Source: an uncultured Paracoccaceae bacterium
Lineage (GTDB): Bacteria; Pseudomonadota; Alphaproteobacteria; Rhodobacterales; Rhodobacteraceae
Reading direction: 5' to 3'
DNA length: 64,000 nucleotides
Assembly: GCA_943787985.1 (NCBI GenBank)
Contig: CALSOO010000008.1
Coordinates: 7,501 to 71,500, forward strand
In this document: positions 37,123 through 47,175 of the stretch, one piece after another
Position numbering within the stretch: position 1 is the stretch's first letter
Layout: each line of letters opens with the position of its first letter
The notes under the pieces: generated by a model
Seen by the model: the letters and a program-made list of their open reading frames with translations, nothing else
Database searches by the model: none
What the model was told of the DNA's origin: nothing
Made by a program: the position numbers and the translations under genes

Positions 37123-37605
37123 ATGGCAAAAAACACCCGCGACGCAGATGTAGCATTCATTCAGGCATTGGCCGAAGTGCTGCGTGAAAACGATCTGGCC
37201 GAAGTTCAAGTGAAACGCGAATACGGCGAATCCGACTGCTTGAATGTTCGGGTCAGCCGACACACCGTAGCACCGCAAGTGGTCACGCAAATGGCCGCAG
37301 CCCCAATGGCCGCTGCAGCACCGTCAGCAGCACCAGCCGCCGCAGCGCCACAAGCAGACCCGGCCTCTGATCCCGGCGCCGTGACCTCGCCGATGGTTGG
37401 CACTGTCTACATGCAGGCAGAGCCGGACGCGCCCGCCTTTATCACCGTCGGCGCCACCGTGGCCGAAGGGGACACGCTTTTGATCGTCGAGGCGATGAAA
37501 ACCATGAACCACATCCCTGCCCCGCGCGGCGGGAAAATCAAACGCATCCTCGTGGACGACGGCGCTGCTGTAGAATTCGGCGCTCCGCTGGTTATCCTCG
37601 AATAA
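37123..37605 (+). CDS. accB: biotin carboxyl carrier protein of acetyl-CoA carboxylase
   Basis: AccB carries biotin for the first step of fatty acid synthesis. The 160-residue protein has an Ala/Pro-rich linker at about residues 50-85 and the biotinyl domain with the modified Lys in [12 protein letters not shown]. The translation start is clear, and accC follows after 10 bases. Length and motif are normal. Confidence 0.95.
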   Translation: MAKNTRDADVAFIQALAEVLRENDLAEVQVKREYGESDCLNVRVSRHTVAPQVVTQMAAAPMAAAAPSAAPAAAAPQADPASDPGAVTSPMVGTVYMQAEPDAPAFITVGATVAEGDTLLIVEAMKTMNHIPAPRGGKIKRILVDDGAAVEFGAPLVILE

Positions 37606-37615
37606 GGGGCGAAAA

Positions 37616-38968
37616 ATGTTCAACAAAATCCTGATCGCCAACCGTGGTGAGATCGCCTTGCGTGTCATTCGTGCCGCGCGCGAAATGGGCATCGGCTCTG
37701 TCGCGGTGCACTCCACGGCTGACAGCGACGCAATGCACGTGCGCATGGCCGATGAATCTGTCTGCATCGGGCCACCTGCTTCTCCGCAGTCCTACCTTTC
37801 GATTCCGGCCATCATCGCAGCCTGCGAAATCACAGGGGCTGAAGCCATCCACCCCGGCTACGGGTTCTTGTCCGAGAATGCCAACTTCGTTCAAATCGTC
37901 GAAGACCACGGCTTGACCTTTATTGGCCCCACAGCGGAACACATCCGCGTCATGGGCGACAAGATCACGGCCAAAGACACGATGAAAGATCTGGGCGTTC
38001 CCTGCGTGCCCGGCTCTGCAGGAGGTGTGCCAACCCTTGAGGATGCACAACGCATTGGCGCGGAAATTGGCTACCCTGTTATCATCAAAGCCACAGCTGG
38101 CGGCGGCGGCAAAGGTATGAAAGTCGCGCAAACCGCGGCAGACATGGAAAGCGCGTTTATGACAGCGCGCGCCGAGGGCAAATCCAACTTTGGCAACGAT
38201 GAAGTCTATATCGAAAAATACCTGACCACACCGCGCCACATTGAAATTCAGGTGTTTGGCGACGGCAAAGGCAAAGCGGTCCATCTGGGCGAGCGGGACT
38301 GCTCTTTGCAACGGCGTCACCAGAAAGTGTTCGAGGAAGCCCCAGGCCCCTCAATTTCGCCCGAAGAACGCGCGCGTATCGGCAAAGTCTGCGCTGACGC
38401 TGTGGCCCGCATCAACTATATCGGTGCTGGCACCATCGAATTCCTGTATGAAAACGGCGAATTCTATTTCATCGAGATGAACACACGCCTGCAAGTGGAA
38501 CACCCCGTGACCGAAGCCATCTTTGGCGTCGATCTGGTGCGCGAACAAATCCGCGTTGCCGAAGGGTTGCCAATGTCGTTCGGGCAAGACGATCTGGAGA
38601 TCAACGGCCACGCCATCGAGGTCCGCATCAATGCGGAACGCTTGCCGAATTTCTCACCCTGTCCGGGGAGGATTACACAGTATCACGCGCCAGGTGGCTT
38701 GGGAGTGCGTATGGATTCGGCCCTCTATGACGGCTATTCTATTCCACCTTACTACGACAGCCTGATTGGCAAACTCATCGTGCACGGCCGCGACCGCCCC
38801 GAAGCACTTGCGCGCCTCAATCGTGCGTTGGGTGAGTTGATTGTAGACGGGGTCGACACCACGGTGCCGCTGTTCCACGCGCTTCTCCAAGAGGCTGATG
38901 TGCATTCAGGCGAGTACAACATTCATTGGCTGGAGCACTGGCTGGAAACAAACCTGCAGCCAGAGTGA
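37616..38968 (+). CDS. accC: acetyl-CoA carboxylase, biotin carboxylase subunit
   Basis: AccC carboxylates biotin on AccB using bicarbonate and ATP. The 450-residue enzyme has the N-terminal [20 protein letters not shown], the ATP-grasp loop [17 protein letters not shown] and active-site [16 protein letters not shown]. The stop overlaps the GTG start of aat (GTGA), so the three genes are coupled. Confidence 0.97.
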   Translation: MFNKILIANRGEIALRVIRAAREMGIGSVAVHSTADSDAMHVRMADESVCIGPPASPQSYLSIPAIIAACEITGAEAIHPGYGFLSENANFVQIVEDHGLTFIGPTAEHIRVMGDKITAKDTMKDLGVPCVPGSAGGVPTLEDAQRIGAEIGYPVIIKATAGGGGKGMKVAQTAADMESAFMTARAEGKSNFGNDEVYIEKYLTTPRHIEIQVFGDGKGKAVHLGERDCSLQRRHQKVFEEAPGPSISPEERARIGKVCADAVARINYIGAGTIEFLYENGEFYFIEMNTRLQVEHPVTEAIFGVDLVREQIRVAEGLPMSFGQDDLEINGHAIEVRINAERLPNFSPCPGRITQYHAPGGLGVRMDSALYDGYSIPPYYDSLIGKLIVHGRDRPEALARLNRALGELIVDGVDTTVPLFHALLQEADVHSGEYNIHWLEHWLETNLQPE

Positions 38969-39594
38969 GCCCGCTCACACTCGATATATTGCTGCGGGGC
39001 TATGCGGTCGGGATTTTTCCGATGGCAGAACATCGCGACGATCCGGAAATTTTCTGGGTCGATCCGCAAAAGCGTGGAATCCTGCCTTTGGACGGGTTCC
39101 ACGTCTCCCGCTCTTTGGCGCGGCACATGCGGCGTACCTCCATGAAAGTCAGTACAAACACGGCATTCGAGGCCGTCGTTGACGGTTGCGCCGATCGCGT
39201 GGACACGTGGATCAATGATGAAATTCGCGGGCTTTATGGCCAACTTCATACACGTGGGTACGGGCACTCACTGGAGGTCTGGGAAGATGACCTGCTGGTG
39301 GGCGGCGTCTATGGGGTGACTTTGGGCGGTGCGTTTTTTGGCGAAAGCATGTTCTCGCGCCGGACCAATGCGTCCAAAGTGGCACTGGCCTGTTTGGTGG
39401 ATCTGCTCAATCGCGGCGGATTTTCGCTGTTTGACACGCAGTTCATCACATCGCATCTGGCAAGCCTTGGTGGTGTGGAAATCAGCCGTGGGGAGTACCA
39501 CCAGCGCCTTGACCACGCGCAGTCGTTAACCGCGACCTTCCCCAGCCCAAAGCAGCCTCAGGACGTGGTGCAGCGCATCACCCAGACGTCATAA
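38965..39594 (+). CDS. aat: leucyl/phenylalanyl-tRNA-protein transferase
   Basis: Aat transfers Leu or Phe from tRNA to N-terminal Lys/Arg of proteins that are then degraded by ClpAP through ClpS. The 209-residue enzyme shows [36 protein letters not shown] and [23 protein letters not shown] 38965 was chosen over 38926 because the family starts LLRGYxxGxFPM within about 10 residues, and because it overlaps the accC stop. Confidence 0.95.
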   Translation: MSPLTLDILLRGYAVGIFPMAEHRDDPEIFWVDPQKRGILPLDGFHVSRSLARHMRRTSMKVSTNTAFEAVVDGCADRVDTWINDEIRGLYGQLHTRGYGHSLEVWEDDLLVGGVYGVTLGGAFFGESMFSRRTNASKVALACLVDLLNRGGFSLFDTQFITSHLASLGGVEISRGEYHQRLDHAQSLTATFPSPKQPQDVVQRITQTS

Positions 39595-39917
39595 CGTGGG
39601 TGATCCATCGCGCTCAAAGCCGGCGCAGACGCGATAAACCAGCCCGAGAACACTTTGCCCTCCCGCCCTGCTTCCACGACCTCTACAGCAGCGTAGGCAT
39701 CTCCTGACGGGTTTCCTACCGGATAGCGGCATTCACGCAAAACGATGCTCAAACGGCCGAATTCCACGATGGCCCCAGCGGTCATTTCGATGTCTTTGGT
39801 TGTGCCGCTTGTCTTGTCGAGACCGCGCAGCACGGCTCCTGATGCTACGGTGGTTTCTTGTTGAGCCAAAGCGGCACTGCACATGCAAACAAGGATTGCA
39901 GCCAGGCGCAGGATCAT
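39558..39917 (-). CDS. DUF2155 domain-containing protein
   Basis: The 119-residue exported protein has a signal peptide (MILRLAAILVCMCSAALAQ, cut after AQ) and the DUF2155 core (AVLRGLDKTSG, VEFGRLSIVLRECRYP, FSGWFIASAPAL). It is conserved beside MlaD and the NDUFA12 protein in this family. The function is unknown. Its start overlaps the mlaD stop (ATGA). Confidence 0.88.
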   Translation of the reverse strand: MILRLAAILVCMCSAALAQQETTVASGAVLRGLDKTSGTTKDIEMTAGAIVEFGRLSIVLRECRYPVGNPSGDAYAAVEVVEAGREGKVFSGWFIASAPALSAMDHPRYDVWVMRCTTS

Positions 39918-40363
39918 TCCCCGTCACCGCCGCTGACAAACTTCAACAACAACGAAATCAGGCTGACAGCGCCTTGAGTATCCGTGATTTCCGCACCTTC
40001 TTCAAAATTGAAGGGCGAACCACCGGGAACAATTTCAACATAGTTCCCGCCCAAAAGCCCTTCGGACGCCACGATGATGGCACTGTCATCCGGAATTTCG
40101 ATGCCTTGTTGCACACTGACAGTCGTGTCAGCGCGGAATGTCTGGGTGTTCAGGGCAACATCGGTCACCGTGCCGACTTTGACGCCCGCAAGGCGCACGT
40201 CCGTTCCAACGCTCACACCTTCAAGGCTGCGAAAGCTGGCTGTCAACGGATAGCTGCTGGACGGGCCAGACAGACCCGCCACTTGGCCTGCGTAAATCGC
40301 AAACGCGACCGCCGCGGCCAAAACCGCACCACCAACGACCACTTCTGTTGTGTTTTCCGCCAT
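39914..40363 (-). CDS. mlaD: MlaD-type outer-membrane lipid asymmetry transport component
   Basis: MlaD is the substrate-binding MCE protein of the Mla phospholipid transport system. The 149-residue protein has a single N-terminal helix (VVVGGAVLAAAVAFAIYAG) and an MCE domain (YPLTASFRSLEGVSVGTDVR; LAGVKVGTVTDVAL; IIVASEGLLGGNYVEIVPG). ATG 40363 (MAENTTEVV) was chosen because it puts the helix in the normal place; the upstream extension lies in the NDUFA12 gene. The ATPase and permease of Mla are not in the window. Confidence 0.9.
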   Translation of the reverse strand: MAENTTEVVVGGAVLAAAVAFAIYAGQVAGLSGPSSSYPLTASFRSLEGVSVGTDVRLAGVKVGTVTDVALNTQTFRADTTVSVQQGIEIPDDSAIIVASEGLLGGNYVEIVPGGSPFNFEEGAEITDTQGAVSLISLLLKFVSGGDGE

Positions 40364-40386
40364 ATCCCTCGCCCCCGCTTGGTCTG

Positions 40387-40770
40387 CTATTCTGGCGACC
40401 AAGCCTCGTAATCGTCACGCGACGCAGGCTTTGCGCGACGAATGGATCCTGACGGCGCATAGGCCAACGCGGTGCCTGTCAGGTTTTCCTGATGCGGCTT
40501 TTCCCAATCTTTGCGCACGAGCGGCTTTTCGGTTGGTGGCTCATCCCACGTGCGGTGCAGCCATCCGTGCCAAGACGGGTCCACACGGGACGCCTCGGCC
40601 TCACCGTTGAAAATCACCCAACGCTTGGCGTCGTCGTGCGTTTTGTAAAAGATATTGCCCTGCGCATCTTCACCCACACGCACGCCTTTGCGCCATGTGA
40701 AGAGTTGCGTGTTCAAGGTTTGACCATTCCACCATGTCACGGCGCGTAAAGCTGTTCTCAGAAGTCCCAT
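40387..40770 (-). CDS. NDUFA12 family complex I-associated protein
   Basis: The 127-residue protein is the bacterial homologue of the accessory subunit NDUFA12 (B17.2). It shows [40 protein letters not shown] and [20 protein letters not shown]. It associates with NADH:ubiquinone oxidoreductase at the membrane arm in alphaproteobacteria. It is upstream of mlaD on the same strand. Confidence 0.93.
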   Translation of the reverse strand: MGLLRTALRAVTWWNGQTLNTQLFTWRKGVRVGEDAQGNIFYKTHDDAKRWVIFNGEAEASRVDPSWHGWLHRTWDEPPTEKPLVRKDWEKPHQENLTGTALAYAPSGSIRRAKPASRDDYEAWSPE

Positions 40771-40902
40771 AGGTGCCTCATTTTCGGTTGCTCCTGATAT
40801 GGTTTATTTTTCATGCCCCGTCCAGTGTGGTTGCAACGATTGACCGACCGCTGGAGCATAGATGTAGCGGTAGAAACCTTTGCAAACCGTGAATACGCAA
40901 GC

Positions 40903-41265
40903 TTAGTCAGGCAAAACAGCCGTAACTTCGATTTCAATCTTGTATTTTGGGTCGATCAAGCCGCAAACGATCATTGTCGCCGCAGGCGGATTGGCGCCAA
41001 ACGTCTCTGTCAAAATCGGCCAACACGCTTCAAAATCAGCCGCATCAGGCAACATATAGGTCACCCGAACGACATGTGCGATGGTTGTTCCTGCGTCTTT
41101 CAACGCCGCCTCAATAACCGCCAGCGCAGAGGCACATTGAGTTACGACATCGTCGCCTTGCCCGACAGTGCCGGCAACATGCACAAAACCCCCTGCAACA
41201 ACAGCGCGGCAATAGCCTATTTTGGCCTCGAACGGCCCACCAGATTTAATCCGGGTGATGCTCAT
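40903..41265 (-). CDS. RidA family protein
   Basis: The 120-residue protein belongs to the Rid (YjgF/YER057c/UK114) family (GFVHVAGTVGQGDDVV; VRVTYMLPDAADFEACWPIL). RidA proper removes 2-aminoacrylate using a conserved Arg. In this protein that position is difficult to place, so it may be another Rid subfamily. It lies alone, upstream of the clpX terminator. Confidence 0.85.
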   Translation of the reverse strand: MSITRIKSGGPFEAKIGYCRAVVAGGFVHVAGTVGQGDDVVTQCASALAVIEAALKDAGTTIAHVVRVTYMLPDAADFEACWPILTETFGANPPAATMIVCGLIDPKYKIEIEVTAVLPD

Positions 41266-41308
41266 GGCGCGGCCTCTTTATGCGTAAGGAAAGTATCGAT
41301 TTGAGACT

Positions 41309-41345
41309 AAAAAGCGGGGCGCGCAAGCACGTACCCCGCATTTTT
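41309..41345 (-). terminator. bidirectional terminator below clpX
   Basis: GCGGGG (41314-41319) pairs with CCCCGC (41334-41339). The T tract lies on the plus side (TTTTT) and the A tract before the stem gives Ts on the minus strand, so it can end clpX transcripts leftward and the opposite strand as well. Confidence 0.75.
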
Positions 41346-41347
41346 GG

Positions 41348-42613
41348 TTAGCCCGCCGTCGCCGGCTCTTTATCCGTTTCGGCGTGAATCATCAAAGGTG
41401 CGGCGTCGGACATGACGGCCTCTTCATTGACCACAACCTCGTTGACGCTGTCCAAACCAGGCAGTTCGAACATTGTATCAAGCAAGATATCTTCGAGGAT
41501 AGAGCGCAAACCCCGCGCGCCTGTTTTCCGTTCGATCGCTCGCTTCGCAATCGCACTCAGCGCGTCTTCGGTAAAGGTCAACGCCGTGTCTTCAAGCTCG
41601 AACAAGCGCTGGTATTGCTTGACCAAAGCGTTCTTGGGCGCCGTCAGAATTGTGACCAGAGCATCCTCATCGAGGTCCTCAAGCGTCGCCAAGACCGGCA
41701 AACGGCCAACGAATTCCGGGATCAATCCGAATTTGAGCAGGTCTTCAGGCTCAAGGTCGGTAAAGATTTCACCAACACCGCGTGCATCATCGTCACGCAC
41801 ATCAGCGCCAAACCCCATGGCAGACCCTTTGCCGCGCGCTGCGATAATCTTGTCCAGACCCGCAAATGCGCCACCGCAAATAAACAGAATGTTTGTTGTG
41901 TCCACTTGCAGGAATTCTTGTTGTGGATGTTTGCGCCCGCCTTGCGGGGGAACAGATGCCACAGTGCCTTCCATCAGCTTTAGCAAGGCTTGCTGAACAC
42001 CTTCACCCGAAACATCGCGGGTAATGGAAGGGTTTTCGGACTTGCGCGTGATTTTGTCGACTTCATCGATGTAGACGATGCCGCGTTGCGCCCGCTCGAC
42101 GTTGTACTCGGAGGACTGCAGCAGTTTGAGGATGATGTTCTCAACATCTTCACCAACATAGCCGGCTTCTGTGAGGGTGGTTGCATCCGCCATTGTAAAC
42201 GGGACGTCCAGAATACGAGCAAGTGTTTGCGCCAAAAGGGTTTTACCGCAGCCTGTCGGGCCCATCAAAAGGATGTTGGACTTTGCCAATTCGATATCGC
42301 CGCCCTTTTGGGCATGGTTAAGGCGCTTGTAGTGGTTGTGCACAGCAACAGACAATACGCGTTTGGCGGTCGCTTGGCCGATGACATAGTCATCCAGCAC
42401 TGCGCAGATGTCTTTGGGCGTCGGAACGCCGTCCGTGGCCTTGAGGCCGGAGGCTTTTGTCTCTTCGCGAATGATGTCCATGCACAACTCTACGCACTCG
42501 TCGCAGATGAAGACTGTCGGGCCTGCAATCAGCTTGCGCACTTCATGCTGACTCTTGCCACAAAAGCTGCAGTAGAGGGTGTTTTTGCTGTCGCCGCTGG
42601 AGTTCGTAGCCAT
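41348..42613 (-). CDS. clpX: ATP-dependent Clp protease ATP-binding subunit ClpX
   Basis: ClpX unfolds tagged proteins and feeds them to ClpP. The 421-residue protein has the N-terminal zinc domain ([26 protein letters not shown]), Walker A GPTGCGKT, Walker B VYIDEVDK and the substrate-pore loop region. ATG 42613 ([10 protein letters not shown]) is the usual start; the ORF extends six bases further. It lies downstream of clpP on the same strand with a 146-base gap. Confidence 0.97.
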   Translation of the reverse strand: MATNSSGDSKNTLYCSFCGKSQHEVRKLIAGPTVFICDECVELCMDIIREETKASGLKATDGVPTPKDICAVLDDYVIGQATAKRVLSVAVHNHYKRLNHAQKGGDIELAKSNILLMGPTGCGKTLLAQTLARILDVPFTMADATTLTEAGYVGEDVENIILKLLQSSEYNVERAQRGIVYIDEVDKITRKSENPSITRDVSGEGVQQALLKLMEGTVASVPPQGGRKHPQQEFLQVDTTNILFICGGAFAGLDKIIAARGKGSAMGFGADVRDDDARGVGEIFTDLEPEDLLKFGLIPEFVGRLPVLATLEDLDEDALVTILTAPKNALVKQYQRLFELEDTALTFTEDALSAIAKRAIERKTGARGLRSILEDILLDTMFELPGLDSVNEVVVNEEAVMSDAAPLMIHAETDKEPATAG

Positions 42614-42759
42614 GGTCACTCTTTCAGGGTCTGTCCCGTTTCGTCTCGCAAATACGAGCGCGTTTCACGCTTATTTCTTCCAGCTTAAGGCAGCCCCGAC
42701 AGGTCCACAATCGCAAAATGGATGCAATTGTTATGGTTAACCTGTCGGGGGCATGTCAC

Positions 42760-43392
42760 TTATTCGCTGTCGTCGCCGTCTTTGTTGCGGTTTTCGACAA
42801 TTTCGTCGATCAACCCCCAGTCTTTGGCCTCGTCAGGGGACATGAAGTTGTCCCGCTCCAACGCCGCTTCAACGTTTTTCAATGTCTGGCCAGTGTGTTT
42901 GACGTAGATTTCGTTCAAACGGGTTTTCAGCTTCTGGGTTTCCTGAGCGTGGATCATGATGTCTGTCGCCTGCCCCTGGTATCCGCCGGACGGCTGGTGG
43001 ACCATCACGCGGCTGTTGGGCAGGGAGAACCGCATGCCTTTTTCACCGGCTTGCAGCAGCAAGGACCCCATGGAGGCGGCCTGCCCGATCACAAGCGTGG
43101 ACACTTTGGGTTTGATGTACTGCATTGTGTCGTAGATCGACAAACCAGAGGTCACAACACCACCCGGAGAGTTGATATACATGCTGATTTCCTTGGACGG
43201 GTTTTCCGCTTCCAAGTGCAACAACTGTGCCACGATCAACGAGGACATGCCATCATGAACCGGACCACTCAAAAAGATGATCCGTTCCTTAAGCAAACGG
43301 GAGAAAATATCGTAGGCGCGTTCGCCACGGCTGGTTTGCTCAACCACCATGGGGACGAGCGTGTTCATGTATGTGTCGATGGGGTCGTTCAT
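42760..43392 (-). CDS. clpP: ATP-dependent Clp protease proteolytic subunit ClpP
   Basis: ClpP is the serine protease chamber. The 210-residue protein shows the Ser of [14 protein letters not shown], the His of [14 protein letters not shown] and conserved helix [21 protein letters not shown]. It is of normal length and directly upstream of clpX in the same orientation. Confidence 0.97.
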   Translation of the reverse strand: MNDPIDTYMNTLVPMVVEQTSRGERAYDIFSRLLKERIIFLSGPVHDGMSSLIVAQLLHLEAENPSKEISMYINSPGGVVTSGLSIYDTMQYIKPKVSTLVIGQAASMGSLLLQAGEKGMRFSLPNSRVMVHQPSGGYQGQATDIMIHAQETQKLKTRLNEIYVKHTGQTLKNVEAALERDNFMSPDEAKDWGLIDEIVENRNKDGDDSE

Positions 43393-43525
43393 AAAATGCC
43401 TGCCTCAGTACCACTTTGCCGGACCATACCAGCAAAGACCTTTCCTAGATGTTAGTATCGCCATTCGGGAGCCGCAAGGGGGCCAAGCGGTTGATCTTGG
43501 CTCAAGTTGATTTAGCTCAGGCAAC

Positions 43526-44737
43526 ATGACCAAAGAGTTAACACAATCCATTCCGACCCATAATGCGGCTTTGGAGCACCTGAACCGCTTTGTGCCGCAT
43601 GCCGGGCGCGATTACGCATCGCGGCGCAATTTTGATTTGGGTGCAGGGAAACACACACATGTCTCCTGCTTGTCCCCATATCTGCGTCACCGGATCATCA
43701 CGGAAAAAGAGGTCCTTAAGGCGACGCTTGGCCGCCATTCCTTGCAGGCGAGCGAAAAATTCGTCCAAGAGGTGTTTTGGCGCACCTACTGGAAGGGCTG
43801 GCTTGAGATGCGGCCGCAAATCTGGCGTGACTATCAGCACGGGGTCATGCGCGCGCTTGATGATGTTCAGACCCAGTCAGGACTGCGCGCCCGCTGGGAA
43901 AGCGCTTGTATGGGGCAAACCGGTATCGCCTGTTTTGACACATGGGCGCAGGAATTGGCCCAAACCGGCTATCTGCACAATCACGCCCGCATGTGGTTTG
44001 CGTCGATCTGGGTGTTCACGCTGGAACTGCCTTGGGAATTGGGCGCTGATTTCTTTCTACGCCACTTGTTGGACGGCGATCCTGCCTCCAACACCTTGTC
44101 GTGGCGCTGGGTCGCAGGGATCCAAACGCAAGGCAAAACCTATCTGGCGCGCCCTGACAACATTGCAAAATACACCGAAGGCCGCTTTGCCCCGACAGGG
44201 CTGGCCGCATACGCGCCCCCGCTGGACGCCCCTGTAAAACCCGCCCCCAAACCGCTGGTCGACGTGCCTGCGCCGCAATCGGGAAAACGCACAGGGCTTG
44301 TGCTGCACAACGACGATCTGAGCCCGCGTGGTATTCTGGAGCAATGCGACACCATCGTTACGACATTCTGCCTCACAAGCCCCGCACGCCTGAGCCCTTT
44401 GGCCCCTGCTCCACACATCAAAGCATTCACGAAAAGGGCTATGGCGGATGTCACAACGCGGTGGAGCGCCCGCATGGGAGACATCGCGCACGGAACCACA
44501 GCAACGGACATCGAAGCATGGGCCGCAACCCATGGGTTGGAGCAGATCGTGACAGCCTATGCGCCCACCGGACCAAACGCCGACACCTTAAAGGCCGTAA
44601 CCACCTTGCCTGTCGCCCAAGTCCGGCGAGACTATGACAGCGCGGCATGGCCTTTTGCGACGCATGGATTCTTTAAATTCAAAGATAAAATCCCAGCTTT
44701 GATTGCGCGCATGAATGAAGCCACCACCATGGGTTGA
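43526..44737 (+). CDS. photolyase-like FAD-binding protein without N-terminal photolyase domain
   Basis: The 403-residue protein begins almost directly with the FAD-binding half of the photolyase/cryptochrome superfamily. It shows GAGKHTHVSCLSPYLRHRII, then FVQEVFWRTYWKG and GADFFLRHLLDGDPASNT followed by LSWRWVAGIQTQG, which normally bind FAD. Ordinary photolyases have an alpha/beta domain of about 130-170 residues in front. Here that domain is absent. Instead about 160 residues lie after the FAD part (TGLVLHNDDLSPRGILEQCD; DIEAWAATHGLEQIVTAYAP; FATHGFFKFKDKIP) with a pattern that could be an alpha/beta Rossmann-like fold. A C-terminal transposition of the domain is possible. Whether it repairs DNA is unknown. 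Confidence 0.8.
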   Translation: MTKELTQSIPTHNAALEHLNRFVPHAGRDYASRRNFDLGAGKHTHVSCLSPYLRHRIITEKEVLKATLGRHSLQASEKFVQEVFWRTYWKGWLEMRPQIWRDYQHGVMRALDDVQTQSGLRARWESACMGQTGIACFDTWAQELAQTGYLHNHARMWFASIWVFTLELPWELGADFFLRHLLDGDPASNTLSWRWVAGIQTQGKTYLARPDNIAKYTEGRFAPTGLAAYAPPLDAPVKPAPKPLVDVPAPQSGKRTGLVLHNDDLSPRGILEQCDTIVTTFCLTSPARLSPLAPAPHIKAFTKRAMADVTTRWSARMGDIAHGTTATDIEAWAATHGLEQIVTAYAPTGPNADTLKAVTTLPVAQVRRDYDSAAWPFATHGFFKFKDKIPALIARMNEATTMG

Positions 44738-44753
44738 GCGAAGTTTCGCCAAT

Positions 44754-44782
44754 CTGTCATGCAGACGTTACCTGACTGTTAC
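44754..44782 (+). promoter_or_regulatory. Pho box upstream of phoX
   Basis: Three 7-base units repeat every 11 bases: CTGTCAT (44754-44760), ACGTTAC (44765-44771) and CTGTTAC (44776-44782), each separated by 4 bases. This is the PhoB-binding arrangement (CTGTCAT repeats). It lies 62 bases before the phoX start codon, so phosphate starvation should induce phoX. Confidence 0.85.
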
Positions 44783-44844
44783 ACGAATCTACGACCCATG
44801 CGAGCATGGCATCGCCACGTATTTCGCAGCATGAGGACCTATCA

Positions 44845-46872
44845 ATGAACCGCAATGACATTATCAACGATCCTGACAACGGGAACAAAGCAGAAGCTTA
44901 TGAGGCCTTTGACGACATTCCGACAAACCCGAATTTGAGCAACACAATCGGCGATGTGATCAACGCGCGCTACGGGCGGCGGGACGTTTTGCGCGGGGTA
45001 CTCGGGGTCTCGGCGAGCACGGCCCTGTTCGGCACATCCGCACTGATGGCGCCCACGCCCGCTCAAGCCAGCACCGCCTCGCGCTATGTGTTTGATGAAT
45101 TGGAATGGGGCAACGATGAAACCCACCACGTCGCGGAGGGATACAACGCCGATATCTTGCTGCGTTGGGGGGATCCGATCACTGCCGACGCCCCTGAATT
45201 TGACGTGATGGCCCAAACCTCTGCGGCGCAGCTCAAGCAATTCGGATATAACAACGACTACGTGGGGTTCACGGCCCTGACCGAGGACGGCACACGCGGC
45301 CTGCTGTGCGTCAACCACGAATATACCAACGAAGAGGTCATGTTCCCGGGCCTTGGACGCCAAGATCGCGCCGGTTTTGCGGATATGACCAAGGAACTGA
45401 CAGACATTGAAATGGCGGCTCACGGGGGCACCGTGGTCGAGATCGCTCAGGATGACAGCGGCAAATGGGCCTTGGTGCGCGACAGCAAATACAACCGCCG
45501 CATCACGCCTTTGGACACGCCGATGACGATTTCGGGGCCAGCGGCCGGGCACGACCGGATGAAAACCAACGCTGATCCTGACGGAATGACGGTCATCGGG
45601 ACGGTGAACAACTGCGCCGGCGGCATGACGCCTTGGGGCACCTACCTCATGGCCGAGGAAAACTTTCACGGCTACTTCTGGACCGACAAACTGGACGCCG
45701 AGGGCAAGCCTGACATCTCGGAGCATCCCGAAGCCGCACAACTGAAACGCTACGGCGTGCCGGGGCGGTGGTACGGGTGGGGCCAACACCATGACCGTTG
45801 GAACATCGACAAAGAACCCAATGAGCCCAACCGCTGGGGCTGGATCGTCGAAGTGGACCCGCGCAACCCGGATGCCGCCCCCATCAAACACACTGCTATG
45901 GGACGTTTTCGCCATGAGGGGGCCGAAGCCACAACCTCCAAAGACGGGCATCTGGTGGTTTATTCGGGCGACGACAACCGCTTTGACTATCAATACAAAT
46001 ACGTCTCAAAAGGCGTCGTGAACGCCGAAACATCCGTGTTTGGCAGTCCGTTGATGTCGGACGGCACGCTTTATGCGGCGCGCTTTGACGCCGACGGCAC
46101 GGTCGAGTGGTTGCCACTGGTCCATGGAAAAGGGCCGCTGACTTCCGAAAACGGCTTTGCCAGCCAAGCCGACGTTATGATCGACACGCGCATTGCTGCC
46201 GATCTGTTGGGCGCCACCCCGATGGACCGCCCCGAAGATGCACAACCGCGCGGCGACGGCACCGCCTACATCATGCTCACCAACAACACGCGGCGCAAAG
46301 CGGGCGACGAAAACGTGGCAAACCCGCGCGCCGACAATGCCTTTGGGCACATCATCGAGATCAAGGAAGACAACGCCGATCACGCAGCCACGCGCGGCAC
46401 ATGGTCCATTCTGGTCAAATGCGGGGATCCGGCGGTCACCGACGTGGGCGCGCAGTGGAACCCTGAAACCAGTGAAAACGGCTGGTTTGGCTCACCCGAC
46501 AACTGTGCCATCGACGTGGACGGGCGCCTGTGGGTGTCCACAGATCAGGGGCGCAGCTGGGGGAAAACCGGCAAATCCGACGGGCTATACGCTGTGGAAA
46601 CCGAAGGAGAGGCACGCGGCACCTCCAAGTTGTTCTTCCGTTGCCCAGTGGGCGGCGAGATGTGCGGTCCCTACTTCCACGACAGCGGCGAAACCCTGTT
46701 CCTCGCCGTGCAGCACCCCGGGACGGACGGAACCAAAGACCTCAAAGGGTTCGAGCGCGACTCAACCTTTGAAGATCCGGCCACCCGCTGGCCCGACTTT
46801 GACCCCGCCATGCCACCGCGCCCTTCTGTTGTGGTTGTCACGAAAAAAGGTGGCGGTAAGATCGCTGTTTGA
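44845..46872 (+). CDS. phoX: PhoX-type alkaline phosphatase
   Basis: PhoX releases phosphate from phosphomonoesters in the periplasm using calcium and iron. The 675-residue protein has a Tat signal (RYGRRDVLRGVLGVSASTAL) and the family sequence throughout, for example GLLCVNHEYTNEEVMFPGLG, ACGGMTPWGTYL-type metal-site segment (NNCAGGMTPWGTYLMAEENF), GRFRHEGAEA and DNCAIDVDGRLWVSTDQG. ATG 44845 (MNRNDIINDP) has a typical length; the extension to 44806 includes the Pho box region and was rejected. A strong terminator follows. Confidence 0.95.
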   Translation: MNRNDIINDPDNGNKAEAYEAFDDIPTNPNLSNTIGDVINARYGRRDVLRGVLGVSASTALFGTSALMAPTPAQASTASRYVFDELEWGNDETHHVAEGYNADILLRWGDPITADAPEFDVMAQTSAAQLKQFGYNNDYVGFTALTEDGTRGLLCVNHEYTNEEVMFPGLGRQDRAGFADMTKELTDIEMAAHGGTVVEIAQDDSGKWALVRDSKYNRRITPLDTPMTISGPAAGHDRMKTNADPDGMTVIGTVNNCAGGMTPWGTYLMAEENFHGYFWTDKLDAEGKPDISEHPEAAQLKRYGVPGRWYGWGQHHDRWNIDKEPNEPNRWGWIVEVDPRNPDAAPIKHTAMGRFRHEGAEATTSKDGHLVVYSGDDNRFDYQYKYVSKGVVNAETSVFGSPLMSDGTLYAARFDADGTVEWLPLVHGKGPLTSENGFASQADVMIDTRIAADLLGATPMDRPEDAQPRGDGTAYIMLTNNTRRKAGDENVANPRADNAFGHIIEIKEDNADHAATRGTWSILVKCGDPAVTDVGAQWNPETSENGWFGSPDNCAIDVDGRLWVSTDQGRSWGKTGKSDGLYAVETEGEARGTSKLFFRCPVGGEMCGPYFHDSGETLFLAVQHPGTDGTKDLKGFERDSTFEDPATRWPDFDPAMPPRPSVVVVTKKGGGKIAV

Positions 46873-46880
46873 GGTTAAAT

Positions 46881-46912
46881 TTAAAAGCCGCGCACACTCG
46901 CGCGGCTTTTAA
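46881..46912 (+). terminator. rho-independent terminator of phoX
   Basis: TTAAAAGCCGCG and CGCGGCTTTTAA form a perfect 12-bp stem with an 8-base loop, 8 bases after the phoX stop. The A/T-rich ends give termination in either direction. Confidence 0.88.
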
Positions 46913-46931
46913 TATCTGACAAGGATGCACA

Positions 46932-47173
46932 ATGGCACAGGATCAAAAAATCGACTGGCACATTCCAGTCTGTTGAGCTGTGCTACCGTCATCACCGAGC
47001 GCTACAAAAACACCCAGAACGCACGGCGTTTCCTTAAGTCGCAATTGGGCGAAGCGTTCAAATTCGACCGCCCCTTTATGGCGTGGTTCAAAGCCAACAG
47101 GGGCAAGACGCTTGGCGATGCGGCCAGCGAATACCGGCGACGCACTTCAGACCAATGGCCCGAAGTGCGGTGA
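46932..47173 (+). pseudogene. DUF6434-like small protein, frameshifted
   Basis: The start reads MAQDQKIDWH in one frame. A second frame, overlapping by a CACA dinucleotide, continues CATVITERYKNTQNARRFLK, then FKFDRPFMAWFKANRGKTLG. The pattern TxRYKNTQNARRF...FxFxRPFMAW is characteristic of DUF6434-type proteins. A CA dinucleotide change of two bases at 46965 would restore one ~79-residue frame. It is either a recent frameshift or a sequencing error. Its function is unknown. Confidence 0.6.
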
Positions 47174-47175
47174 CC

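Noticed and set aside
44842..45993. Minus-strand 383-codon frame opposite phoX
   Set aside because: PhoX is complete on the plus strand with a Tat signal and Pho box; the antisense frame shows no domain.
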